Source: Bifidobacterium minimum
GTDB taxonomy: Bacteria > Actinomycetota > Actinomycetes > Actinomycetales > Bifidobacteriaceae
Reading direction: 5' to 3'
DNA: 64,000 nucleotides
NCBI RefSeq assembly: GCF_000741645.1
Contig: NZ_JGZD01000007.1
Location: 62,001 to 126,000 of the forward strand
In this document: piece after piece, positions 56,126 through 64,000 of the stretch
Numbering within the stretch: position 1 is the stretch's first letter
Layout of the letters: each line of letters starts with the position of its first letter
The notes under the pieces: model-generated
What the model was told of the DNA's origin: nothing
Database searches by the model: none
The model's input: only the letters and a program-made list of their open reading frames with translations
Made by a program: the position numbers and the translations under genes

Positions 56126-58420
56126 TCAGAGAGCCGTCGATCCATCCGTCGATCCATCCGTCGGGGTGGCCGCCGAACGGGTTCCCGAACCGTCGGTCGG
56201 TCCTCCCGACGTGCCTTTCGCCGGTCCTTCCATCGGCCCGGCCGCACGTCTGTCGAGATTCATGCTCATGGAGCTGAGCATCCCGGCCGCAGAGGACTCC
56301 GACGTGGCCATATGCGTCCGGCATCCCTCAAGCATCGTCCTCAGCCGAGCCGCGGCCTCGTCATATCCGCGCAGAGGAAGCTGATTCACCAGCCAGACCA
56401 GCCCGTCGATCACGCACAGCGGCATGGGTTGGGAGTCCAGCGTGGAGATCGACGCCGTGATTTTGCGCAGTGGTCCCGCGAGGTCGTCCGGGGCGGAACC
56501 GAATCGGGTGTACAGGTCAAGACGCTCGATGTACTTGCCGATGAAGATGACGGACTTGAAGGTGATGTCCGCCGCGGAGTCCTCGATCCCGCCCCAGAAG
56601 GCCAGAAGATGGTCGTTGACGTCGCGCTGGCGATAGATTCCCTCGGCAGCGGTGCCATGCTCGTGGGATCCGGTGATGGTCGTCGTCAGCGCCAGCTCCA
56701 CATGCTGCAGAAGGCGCGAGCTCAGTTCCGGACGGAGGATCACGGCGTTGCGGAAGGCGGAGCCCATCGAGCTGCGTATGGAGTCCTGAACGGACTCGTC
56801 GTATAGGAAGCTGTCGATGAAGGCGTCGAAATCCTTGAAGTCCTGCGGAAGGTCGAGGGCCTTGGCGAATGGGCGGAAGGCGTCCACGTCGGTGTCCATG
56901 ACCCGGTCATAGAACGGGAAGAACTGCTCAAGCGTGGTGTACACGCGTTCGGTGTACCGTCCCAGCCAGAAGAAGTTGTCCGCCTTCGACGCTGTCACCG
57001 GCGAGACCGGACGATGCCGGAAGCGCGCGAGGGAGGCCAGAGCCGGCGCCACGTCCTTGGCGGTGGACGGCGTATCCCCGCCAAGGACCCAGGTGTCCTT
57101 GAACCCTCCGCCCTGCGAGGAGTTGACGATCATCTGCCCGGGGGCCGAAGCGTATCTGGTCAATCCCGAGTACCAGACATGGGTCTGCTGGCCGGTGACG
57201 ACGAAGGCCCGCAGATCGCATTTTCGCGGACCGCGCTCTCCGGTGATGGGGTCGACGACGTCGATGTCCCGGAACTGGATGACCTCCTGCGCGATGAACC
57301 GCCGCGGTTCGGCCACGATCCTTTCGGCGAGATCATCGCGTCCGGCCTTGTCGAGACCTGAGCCGAACACGACCCCGTAGCCTCCCGCCTCGGCGACGTC
57401 CTTGATGACCAGCTCGCCCATCCGGTCGAGAACCGTTCGGCGGTCCTTCTCGAACATCGGCATGTACGTCGGCGCGTTGCTGAGAATCGGTTCCTCGCCG
57501 AGATAGTAGCGGATCATCTCGGGCACGAAATAGTAGATGGCCTTGTCGTCGGCCGCGCCGTTTCCGGGCGCGTTGACGATGGCGACGTTGCCGGCGCGAT
57601 AGGCGCCCAGAATCCCCGGCACGCCGATCACCGAATCGGGGTTGAAGGCGAAGGGGTCAAGATACTCGTCCGACAACCTTCGGTAGACCACACCGACCCG
57701 ATAGCGGTGTCCCGCATAATCCCGCAGATACACGCTGTTGTCGACGACCTCGAGATCCTCGGGGAAGGCGAGGACCGACCCCGTCTTCTCGGCCAGATAG
57801 GCATGCTCGAAGAACGCGGAGTTCTGGCTTCCGGGGGTCAGCACAACCGCTATGCCCTCGGTGGAGACGAAGTCCATGGACTTGCGAAGCAGTCGCGGAT
57901 ACTCGCGGTTGTCGCGGACCTTGACGTCACGGAAAAGCCGGGGGCAGATCCTGCGCTCGATATCCCTGACGAACAGGGGATAGCTTGCGCCGGAAGGGAT
58001 GCGGAGGTTGTCCTCAAGAACCCACCAGTGCCCGTCCTCGGCCTGGACCAGATCCTCCCCGGCGATATGGGCGAAGACGCCTCCGGGAGGAGTCACTCCG
58101 TTGACCTGTGGAAAGTAGCCGGCGGAGGTGTAGACGTACTCCTCGGGTATGACGCCGTCGGCGACGATCCGCTTGTCGGAATAGATGTCGGACAGATACG
58201 CGTTGAGCGCGTTCACCCTTTGCTTGAGTCCGGACTCCAGCAGCGTGAAGTCCTCGGATTCGATGATTCGGGGAATGGGATCATAGGGGAAGAGCCTGTC
58301 ATGGTACTCGCCGTCCTTGTAGATGCCGAAACGCACGCCGTTGCGGCTGAGCTCGCGGTTGATCCCCTCGCGATGATCCACCAGTTCCTGCGCCAGCCGT
58401 CGTGCGGACGATTCGATCAT
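56126..58420 (-). CDS. Circularly permuted ATP-grasp / alpha-E fusion protein
   Basis: Circularly permuted ATP-grasp proteins are thought to form peptide-like bonds; they are usually encoded with alpha-E and transglutaminase proteins. The 764-residue protein has the ATP-grasp part (about 1-460, with VLEDNLRIPSG, AIVNAPGNG and VIKDVAEAGGYGV) fused to an alpha-E domain (about 470-720, with NFFWLGRYTERV and KYIERLDLYTR). The last 40 residues are Gly/Ser/Thr/Pro repeats. In many genomes these are two genes. It lies directly upstream of the frameshifted transglutaminase on the same strand. Confidence 0.88.
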   Translation of the reverse strand: MIESSARRLAQELVDHREGINRELSRNGVRFGIYKDGEYHDRLFPYDPIPRIIESEDFTLLESGLKQRVNALNAYLSDIYSDKRIVADGVIPEEYVYTSAGYFPQVNGVTPPGGVFAHIAGEDLVQAEDGHWWVLEDNLRIPSGASYPLFVRDIERRICPRLFRDVKVRDNREYPRLLRKSMDFVSTEGIAVVLTPGSQNSAFFEHAYLAEKTGSVLAFPEDLEVVDNSVYLRDYAGHRYRVGVVYRRLSDEYLDPFAFNPDSVIGVPGILGAYRAGNVAIVNAPGNGAADDKAIYYFVPEMIRYYLGEEPILSNAPTYMPMFEKDRRTVLDRMGELVIKDVAEAGGYGVVFGSGLDKAGRDDLAERIVAEPRRFIAQEVIQFRDIDVVDPITGERGPRKCDLRAFVVTGQQTHVWYSGLTRYASAPGQMIVNSSQGGGFKDTWVLGGDTPSTAKDVAPALASLARFRHRPVSPVTASKADNFFWLGRYTERVYTTLEQFFPFYDRVMDTDVDAFRPFAKALDLPQDFKDFDAFIDSFLYDESVQDSIRSSMGSAFRNAVILRPELSSRLLQHVELALTTTITGSHEHGTAAEGIYRQRDVNDHLLAFWGGIEDSAADITFKSVIFIGKYIERLDLYTRFGSAPDDLAGPLRKITASISTLDSQPMPLCVIDGLVWLVNQLPLRGYDEAAARLRTMLEGCRTHMATSESSAAGMLSSMSMNLDRRAAGPMEGPAKGTSGGPTDGSGTRSAATPTDGSTDGSTAL

Positions 58421-58540
58421 GACCCCAGCTCCCCTCGATCGTCGGCGCGCGTCGCCGCCGTCATCAGCCTTGCCGTGGCGTCAAGCTCGACGGTCCGATC
58501 CGAAGCGTGCCCTTTCCCGGGTTCCCGATCATTCGTCATC

Positions 58541-58567
58541 AACCACATCAACCACATCAACCACATC
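58541..58567. repeat. Three tandem copies of AACCACATC
   Basis: A 9-bp unit repeated three times within the 378-base gap between the ATP-grasp gene and the small gene at 58799-59275. No gene or clear promoter was found in that gap. Confidence 0.75.
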
Positions 58568-58798
58568 GGGTTCCCGTATGCGCCCAGCCTAGGAACGCGC
58601 GGTTTCCCCTCTCCGATGGTTATGTTACGAGCATGTCTCGTGCATGATTCCTTGAGGTCAGGACGTTCGTCGGAAGTCTGGCGAATGCGGTCCGTCGGCG
58701 GCGTCCATCCGCGCGGATCCGGCAGCGGCATCGGACTGGACGACGGGGGGGGACGATCAGGCCGGGTCGGGCTTTGGGACGATCCCGTCCGCATGCGG

Positions 58799-59275
58799 CT
58801 ATTGCTGCGTGTACTCGCCTTTGATGATGAAGTACGAGCCGCGGATCACGCCGGCAAGACGCGACTTCTGATGGCCGAACTTGAAACGGCCTTCAAGCTC
58901 CGCGGGGACGGGCATCCCCTCGGAGAGCTTCAGACCCACCGCACGGCGCTTGGGGTCGGCGAGGTCGTACATGATGTTGATCGACAGCCCATCCTCGTAG
59001 AAGACGTAGGTGACGGCGATGCCGCCCACCTCGAATCGCGACGTTTCCAATGGTCGGGCGGAGAACACGATGCCGCGCTCGCTCTCGAGGAGGCGGTTGA
59101 CGTACTCCATCGTCTCCGGGGTCTCCTGCGCGGGACTCACCGTGAAGGCATGGCCGTACTTGTTCATGAAATATCGGGCCTCGTTGGCGCGAAGACCGGC
59201 AAGCTCCTTGGCAACGGGAGATGATTCAAGCCCCTCCGTGGAGACGTTCGCGAAATCGACGGTGTGCTGTGGCAT
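58799..59275 (-). CDS. Conserved-looking hypothetical protein, 158 residues
   Basis: The protein has no recognised family. It is charged and mixed alpha/beta in appearance, with segments YFMNKYGHAFTV and VRGSYFIIKGEY-like patterns, no membrane helix and no signal peptide. The ATG is preceded by AGGGAGG at the right distance, so expression is likely. It is upstream of the ATP-grasp/alpha-E gene on the same strand, separated by 378 bases, and could belong to that system. Confidence 0.65.
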   Translation of the reverse strand: MPQHTVDFANVSTEGLESSPVAKELAGLRANEARYFMNKYGHAFTVSPAQETPETMEYVNRLLESERGIVFSARPLETSRFEVGGIAVTYVFYEDGLSINIMYDLADPKRRAVGLKLSEGMPVPAELEGRFKFGHQKSRLAGVIRGSYFIIKGEYTQQ

Positions 59276-59433
59276 GGGTCCTCCCTGATGCGCCCGCGGA
59301 TTGCAAGGATGAACGCGCGGCTTGTTCGTTGTGTCATACGAGTGTTCGTTGTGTTATACGAGTGTGTCATATCGGCTGCATCGTATCAGCGCGTCGCGCG
59401 GAAGCGCTGGCCTACTTCGCTTATAGCGTTCGC

Positions 59434-60210
59434 CTATAGCGACAGCATCCATGTGGATCCCAGCCATAAAGCGCCGAGCGACATCGACAGCCAGATGACG
59501 ATCCACAGGCCGGCCGGCGCTCCCGTCGTTGCCAGCTGGTCGGCGTCCGATCCTGCGGCGCGACCCGTGCGCCGTTGGTGGATGAGTTCGAATAATGGTC
59601 TGATCGCACCGAAAAGAAGGAACCACGCCAGCACGTGGGCGGCCTGTGAGCGTAGGTCGGCGCTTCCCCACCACGAGAGGACGATGACGCCCACGGAGAC
59701 GGCGACCACGGCCAGGAGGCCATAGCCGTTCCGGATCTTAAGAAGCATCAGTATGAGCAGAATCACAAGAAGCCACAGGGAGGCGGTGGAGTATCCACGT
59801 GAGACGAGGGCGGCGCAGGCGAGGCCCCACAACGCCGGTGCCGCATATCCGGAGAATTGGGTGAGGCGAAGACCGATGCCGCGGCTTTTCCCCTGGCTCA
59901 CCGTCAGCCCCGAGGTGTCGGAATGCATCTGAATGCCGTTGACCCGGCGTCCACACAGCGTGGCCATCAGCGCATGGCCACCCTCATGAGCGATGGTGAT
60001 GGCGTTGCGCGTGATGCGCCAGACGGGTGAGAAAATCACGGCGAAAAGAGCGATGACGCAGCACGATAGGACGGTCTGATGGTCGGGCGTCGCAGTGGCT
60101 GTGATGGATGCGGACCAGATCGCGCGGAACATGGATTCGGCACGATCGATAGGAACCGTCGTGTCGAACGACGCCGCGAAAGTCGATGCGGAAGCGGTCA
60201 TGAATGGCAT
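59434..60210 (-). CDS. M50-like membrane metallopeptidase
   Basis: The protein of about 258 residues has several membrane helices and the zinc motif HEGGH (AITIAHEGGHALMATL), as in site-2-protease-type M50 enzymes. The second metal motif is not obvious. An in-frame start at 60267 lies 57 bases upstream; the ATG at 60210 is preferred because it leaves a normal gap to the next gene, though neither has a strong ribosome-binding site. Role unknown. Confidence 0.75.
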   Translation of the reverse strand: MPFMTASASTFAASFDTTVPIDRAESMFRAIWSASITATATPDHQTVLSCCVIALFAVIFSPVWRITRNAITIAHEGGHALMATLCGRRVNGIQMHSDTSGLTVSQGKSRGIGLRLTQFSGYAAPALWGLACAALVSRGYSTASLWLLVILLILMLLKIRNGYGLLAVVAVSVGVIVLSWWGSADLRSQAAHVLAWFLLFGAIRPLFELIHQRRTGRAAGSDADQLATTGAPAGLWIVIWLSMSLGALWLGSTWMLSL

Positions 60211-60276
60211 GGGCCCAGTGTCGCATATCTGTCTGTGCGTTTGATCCCCGGGCCCATCACCCTGCATGAAACGCGG

Positions 60277-61365
60277 CTACTCGAACGACGATCCGATCTC
60301 GTCGGCGACCCGGAGCGCCCCTGCGACGTCCACCGGACTCACCTCGAAGGGCATGTTCGACATCGTGTCATCCTCGGAGCATGCCAGTTCACCGACTCTC
60401 AGAAGATCCTCGTCCGTCGCGTCGGCGATGCCGATTCCCGCGAGCCTGGTCGGCAGGCCCACGGTACGGAAGAAACCATAGGCCTCCCGGAGATCCTTCT
60501 CCGGCCTGTTCTCCAGAACGAACTGCGCGAGCGTGCCGTAGGCCACCTTCTCGCCATGCAGATACCGGTGGGTCCCCTCAAGGGCGGTCAGTCCGTCATG
60601 GATCGCGTGGGCCGCCGCGAGCCCGCTGCTCTCGAATCCCAGACCGCTGAGAAGCGTGTTGGCCTCGATGACGTTGTTGACCGCGGACGTGAGAATCCCG
60701 TGCTTCACCGCCGCCACGGCCTTGGGACCGTCCGCCACCAGAATGTCGTGGCATAGTCTGGCGAGGGCAAGGGCGGCGTTGGTAGCATGCCCTCCGGTCA
60801 TGGTGATGGCGTTCGACTTCTCGCAGGCCAAGGCCTCGAAGTACGTGGCGTATGCGTCGCCCAGTCCCGAGATGAGGAACCGCACGGGCGCCTTGGCGAT
60901 GAGGATGGTGTCCATGACGACCATATCGGGATTCTTCGGAAGGGGGAGGTAGTGGTCGAACTGCCCGTCGTCGGTGTACACCACCGACAGGCGCGAGCAG
61001 GGGGCATCCGAGGACGCGGCAGTCGGCATGATGATCACGGGAAGATCGAGGTAATGGGCGACGGCCTTGGTGGTGTCGAGGGTTTTGCCGCCGCCGATGC
61101 CGACCACCACATCGCACGATCCGATAAGGGACTGGTGGCGCTCGATCTCGGACATCGAGCATTCACCGCCGAAACGCTCCACGTGGTGGTGCAGGTCACC
61201 AGCCTCGAAGCTGGCGACGATCTCATCGTGATAGGTGTCGTCGATGAAGGGGTCGACGATCAGATAGGCGCCGGCGGAGCCCAGCGTCTCGCAGTTCTCC
61301 GCGAGGGTCGACAGCGCGTTGTCCTCCTGGATGTACGTTCCGGGTGAGCATAGTATCGTTCTCAT
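60277..61365 (-). CDS. gldA: Glycerol dehydrogenase
   Basis: GldA oxidises glycerol to dihydroxyacetone with NAD. The 362-residue iron-containing-type dehydrogenase has the NAD loop VVGIGGGKTLDTTKAVA, PTAASSDAPCS and the metal-binding Asp/His residues in GLGDAYATY and AAHAIHDGL. The ATG at 61365 has AAAGGAG 9 bases upstream; a start 16 codons earlier is less likely. It is divergent from the oxidoreductase gene at 61700. Confidence 0.92.
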   Translation of the reverse strand: MRTILCSPGTYIQEDNALSTLAENCETLGSAGAYLIVDPFIDDTYHDEIVASFEAGDLHHHVERFGGECSMSEIERHQSLIGSCDVVVGIGGGKTLDTTKAVAHYLDLPVIIMPTAASSDAPCSRLSVVYTDDGQFDHYLPLPKNPDMVVMDTILIAKAPVRFLISGLGDAYATYFEALACEKSNAITMTGGHATNAALALARLCHDILVADGPKAVAAVKHGILTSAVNNVIEANTLLSGLGFESSGLAAAHAIHDGLTALEGTHRYLHGEKVAYGTLAQFVLENRPEKDLREAYGFFRTVGLPTRLAGIGIADATDEDLLRVGELACSEDDTMSNMPFEVSPVDVAGALRVADEIGSSFE

Positions 61366-61699
61366 GGCAATATCTCCTTTGATATTGGACTGTGCGGGTG
61401 GTCTCCCATCCACATCCGATGCTATCGCTGAAGCCTGATGATGTCACTATGGTGAGATCGGAACGCGATTTTATGGATGCCTGCGTTTTTCCGATGCCGG
61501 GTGCGCGCATGATGCCGCCAGGATGAATCCGCCAACGGGCGTACCGCGAAGCGTCGGCGAAACGGAGCGTGGCGACCGGAATCCGGGTGTACGTTGTGAC
61601 GTATCCGGAACTCATCCGGACGCGCCGCAAGCCACTGGGGACGATGCAGTCCACGGACGGCACCGTGCGGCGGAGGCCCTTCGAAAGGACGAAGGCGTT
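61366..61699. other. Divergent regulatory gap
   Basis: The 334 bases between gldA and the oxidoreductase gene must hold both promoters. No clear operator or promoter boxes were found, and no gene is present. Confidence 0.4.
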
Positions 61700-62758
61700 A
61701 TGCGTACATACAAGGTCATCATCTGGGGTCTGGGGAACGTGGGAAGATCCGCGGTCCGAATGATATCCGAACGTCGAAACACGCTGAAATTGGTGGCGGC
61801 GGTCGACGTCGATCCGCGAAAGGTCGGCAGGGACGCGGGAGAGGTGTTCGGATTCGAACCCGTCGGAGTCGAGGTCACGTCGGACATCGACGCGGCGCTC
61901 GCCATGGACGCCGACGTCGTCCTGGATTTCTGTCCCACCGACATGGACGACAAGGGCTCCTTCATGCCGTCGGCCATCCGCACGGTCAGGGCGCTGGATG
62001 CGGGAAAGAACGTCGCGACTACCATACCCGTCTATCATTGCAAGGACAGCCAGCCAGAGGTGTATGCGCTTCTGGACTCACACGCCCGCGGCCATGGGGT
62101 CGCATTCGTCCCCTTCGGACTTCTGCCGGGCGACTACGCCTCCTACATCCCGCTTGTCATCGCAGGCACCATGGGACGCGTCGATAGGATCGTCGTTCAA
62201 TCGGGCGAGGATGACTGGCACAATACCTCCGGATGGGTCGATGTCTTCTCATATGGCGGCGATCCTTCCCAGTATCCGCAACCGGACTCCGATAGGGACC
62301 TTCTGGCGAAGTTCATCTACTCCTACTATTCCTCCGGAGTGTACGAGATGGCGGATCGGATCGGTCTGACCTACGACAGGTTCTTCTGTCAGCATGAGAT
62401 ATTCACGGCGCCATGCGATCTGGAGACCATCAAGGGACCTGTTCCCGAAGGGTCCATCTACGGCCACCGCTTCACCATGTCGCTTATGAAGGATGACCGT
62501 GAGGTGGCTGCGTTGAAATACGTGCACAAGGTCTGCCACAAACAGACGCCCGAGCTGCCCATATCCAACACGATCCATATCGAGGGGCTGCCCGCAGTGG
62601 TCGACGCGACGATCGACGGTCTGATACCCGATCGGGAGGGATACGTCACATCGGCCGCCCCTGTGGTCAATCTCATTCCATCCGTCGTCAACGGAGGACT
62701 AACGGGGTACGTGGAGGCATGCGATCTTCCTGTGGTGATCCCCGTCCCACTGGGGTAG
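61700..62758 (+). CDS. Amino-acid dehydrogenase-like NAD(P) oxidoreductase
   Basis: The 352-residue protein has a Rossmann dinucleotide motif VIIWGLGNVGRSAVRM at the N-terminus and a dihydrodipicolinate-reductase-like layout, as in 2,4-diaminopentanoate or meso-diaminopimelate dehydrogenase families. The catalytic-site residues are not certain from sequence alone. The ATG at 61700 follows AAGGACGAAGG. No other lysine or ornithine pathway genes lie nearby, so the substrate is open. Confidence 0.7.
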   Translation: MRTYKVIIWGLGNVGRSAVRMISERRNTLKLVAAVDVDPRKVGRDAGEVFGFEPVGVEVTSDIDAALAMDADVVLDFCPTDMDDKGSFMPSAIRTVRALDAGKNVATTIPVYHCKDSQPEVYALLDSHARGHGVAFVPFGLLPGDYASYIPLVIAGTMGRVDRIVVQSGEDDWHNTSGWVDVFSYGGDPSQYPQPDSDRDLLAKFIYSYYSSGVYEMADRIGLTYDRFFCQHEIFTAPCDLETIKGPVPEGSIYGHRFTMSLMKDDREVAALKYVHKVCHKQTPELPISNTIHIEGLPAVVDATIDGLIPDREGYVTSAAPVVNLIPSVVNGGLTGYVEACDLPVVIPVPLG

Positions 62759-62852
62759 CTCTCGGCTGGTGCCACGACGATCGTCGTGGCAGGACCTCCT
62801 GCGGATCGACGGATCGGCGGATTCGGTGTGGAGAGCGTGTCCGCCGGACGTC

Positions 62853-63869
62853 TCAGTGTCGTCCGCTCGCGGCGATCTCGTCGATGTGCGCGAGTTCATC
62901 GCCACTGAACGACGTGTTGTCCAGAGCATGGATGTCATCGAGGATCTGCGCGGGACGAGAGGCTCCGATGAGAACGCTGGTGACCCCGTCCTCGCGCAGA
63001 AGCCAGGCGAGAGCCATCTCCGCCAGAGTCTGCCCGCGTTCCTCGGCGATACCCGCCAGCGCGACGATCTGCGAGTGGACGCGGTCCACGTCGTCCTCAT
63101 GAAGGAATCGGTGGTCGATGGCCACGCGCGAATCCTGCGGGATCCCGTTCAGGTACCGGTCGGTCAGCAGACCCTGCGCCAGAGGGGAGAAGGTGATCAG
63201 TCCCTTGCCCAGTGATCGTGCGGCGTCGAGCAGCCCGTTGGATTCGATGGTCCGGTCGAGAATGTTGTACCGGTTCTGGGCGATGACGAACGGGACGTGA
63301 CGATCCGTGAGAATCGCCGCGGCTCGTTTGAGCAGCTCCCCGTCGTAGTTGGACAACCCCACATACAGGGCCTTGCCGCTTGTCACGGCCTGCTCCAGCG
63401 CCCCCATGGTCTCCTCAAGGGGAGTGTCGGGATCCGGGCGGTGATGGTAGAAGATGTCCACGTAGTCCAATCCCAGACGCCGCAGACTCGCGTCCAGCGA
63501 GGACAGGAGGTATTTGCGGCTTCCGAAGTCACCGTACGGCCCCGGCCACATCTCGTATCCGGCCTTGGTGCTGATGACGAGCTCATCGCGATGACGCGCC
63601 AGCTGCCGTCGGATGATCACGCCGGCGTTTCGCTCGGCGCTTCCGGGTTCGGGCCCGTAGTTGTTGGCCAGATCGAAATGGGTGATGCCGTTGTCGAAGG
63701 CGGTCAGGCACAACGACGTCATGCGGTCCATGGCCGCCGTGTCACCGAAGTTGTGCCAGAATCCCAACGACACGGCCGGAAGCCGAAGTCCGCTACAGCC
63801 GCAGCGTCGATAGGGAAGGACGTCGTATCGGTCCGCGGATGGCGTGTATGTGTTTGTTGGTTCGAGCAT
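62853..63869 (-). CDS. Aldo/keto reductase, glyceraldehyde-3-phosphate reductase (YghZ) type
   Basis: The 338-residue protein from the ATG at 63869 (AGGGAGG 5 bases upstream) has the aldo/keto reductase tetrad: FDLANNYG (Asp, Tyr), ISTKAGYEMW (Lys) and FYHHRPDPD (His). The segment WPGPYGDFGSRKYLLSSLDASLRRLGLDYVD is typical of the YghZ/AKR14 group, which reduces L-glyceraldehyde 3-phosphate and methylglyoxal. It is the last complete gene in the window. Confidence 0.9.
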   Translation of the reverse strand: MLEPTNTYTPSADRYDVLPYRRCGCSGLRLPAVSLGFWHNFGDTAAMDRMTSLCLTAFDNGITHFDLANNYGPEPGSAERNAGVIIRRQLARHRDELVISTKAGYEMWPGPYGDFGSRKYLLSSLDASLRRLGLDYVDIFYHHRPDPDTPLEETMGALEQAVTSGKALYVGLSNYDGELLKRAAAILTDRHVPFVIAQNRYNILDRTIESNGLLDAARSLGKGLITFSPLAQGLLTDRYLNGIPQDSRVAIDHRFLHEDDVDRVHSQIVALAGIAEERGQTLAEMALAWLLREDGVTSVLIGASRPAQILDDIHALDNTSFSGDELAHIDEIAASGRH

Positions 63870-64000
63870 GGTGCCTCCCTGAATCCGCTTGGAGTCTATC
63901 AGGCGGTGGGGTGGCCCGCGCGGCCCGCGCGTCATCGGCATGGGATGCTACGGTTTTCTCGAACGGGTTTGCTGAGCTATGTCTTTCGGGTTCTGGGCAA

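Noticed and set aside
57707..59224. 505-codon + strand frame opposite the ATP-grasp gene
   Set aside because: It spans the ATP-grasp gene, a gap and the small gene on the other strand, with no recognised domain. High GC leaves such frames open by chance.

Overview
The window is a contiguous, gene-dense stretch of a high-GC Gram-positive chromosome. Gene content points to Bifidobacteriaceae, most likely Bifidobacterium: the rpsA-coaE-uvrB-terC-pyk-ANTAR regulator-polA order, paired LytR-CpsA-Psr proteins, CarD, GlgB and GlgX, and GTG/TTG starts. Species cannot be decided from the sequence alone. About 48 protein genes or gene parts and two tRNA genes are supported.

Layout. 0-8 kb: two LytR-CpsA-Psr envelope ligases, then a large membrane glycosyltransferase broken by a frameshift and a DUF5719 partner. 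8-12.2 kb: a HAD phosphatase, a ComF phosphoribosyltransferase and an SOS-controlled umuDC mutagenesis operon with a perfect LexA box. 12.3-21.8 kb: a two-component system, the glycogen branching enzyme, CarD and IspF, a Zn/Mn-type ABC transporter with a Zur/Fur-like site, and FolD. 22-39.6 kb: the conserved housekeeping core (S1, CoaE, UvrB, TerC, pyruvate kinase, ANTAR regulator, DNA polymerase I, Nif3, Nudix, GlgX). 39.7-49.3 kb: an accessory island starting next to tRNA-Pro, holding a four-gene type I restriction-modification operon (hsdM, rhuM-fic, hsdS, hsdR) and a NERD/zinc-ribbon protein. 49.5-52 kb: an extracytoplasmic flavin electron-transfer module (FMN-binding protein, ApbE, ferric-reductase-like protein). 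52-64 kb: a GIY-YIG remnant, a MoaF-like protein, an APC permease, a circularly permuted ATP-grasp/alpha-E plus transglutaminase set, an M50-like protein, glycerol dehydrogenase, an amino-acid-dehydrogenase-like oxidoreductase and an aldo/keto reductase.

Most notable observations. Three genes (glycosyltransferase, ferric-reductase-like protein, transglutaminase) are each split at a site where one extra C would restore a single frame, so the window carries either real decay or C-run undercalls. The flavin module also has an ApbE that appears to lack its central 60-70 residues. The type I R-M operon has an operator-like palindrome on its promoter and a RhuM-Fic gene between its methylase and specificity genes. 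CarD is preceded by a perfect 21-bp palindrome covering its -10 region. Several secreted proteins carry long polyserine linkers made of short tandem DNA repeats, and polA carries an in-frame 15-bp minisatellite.
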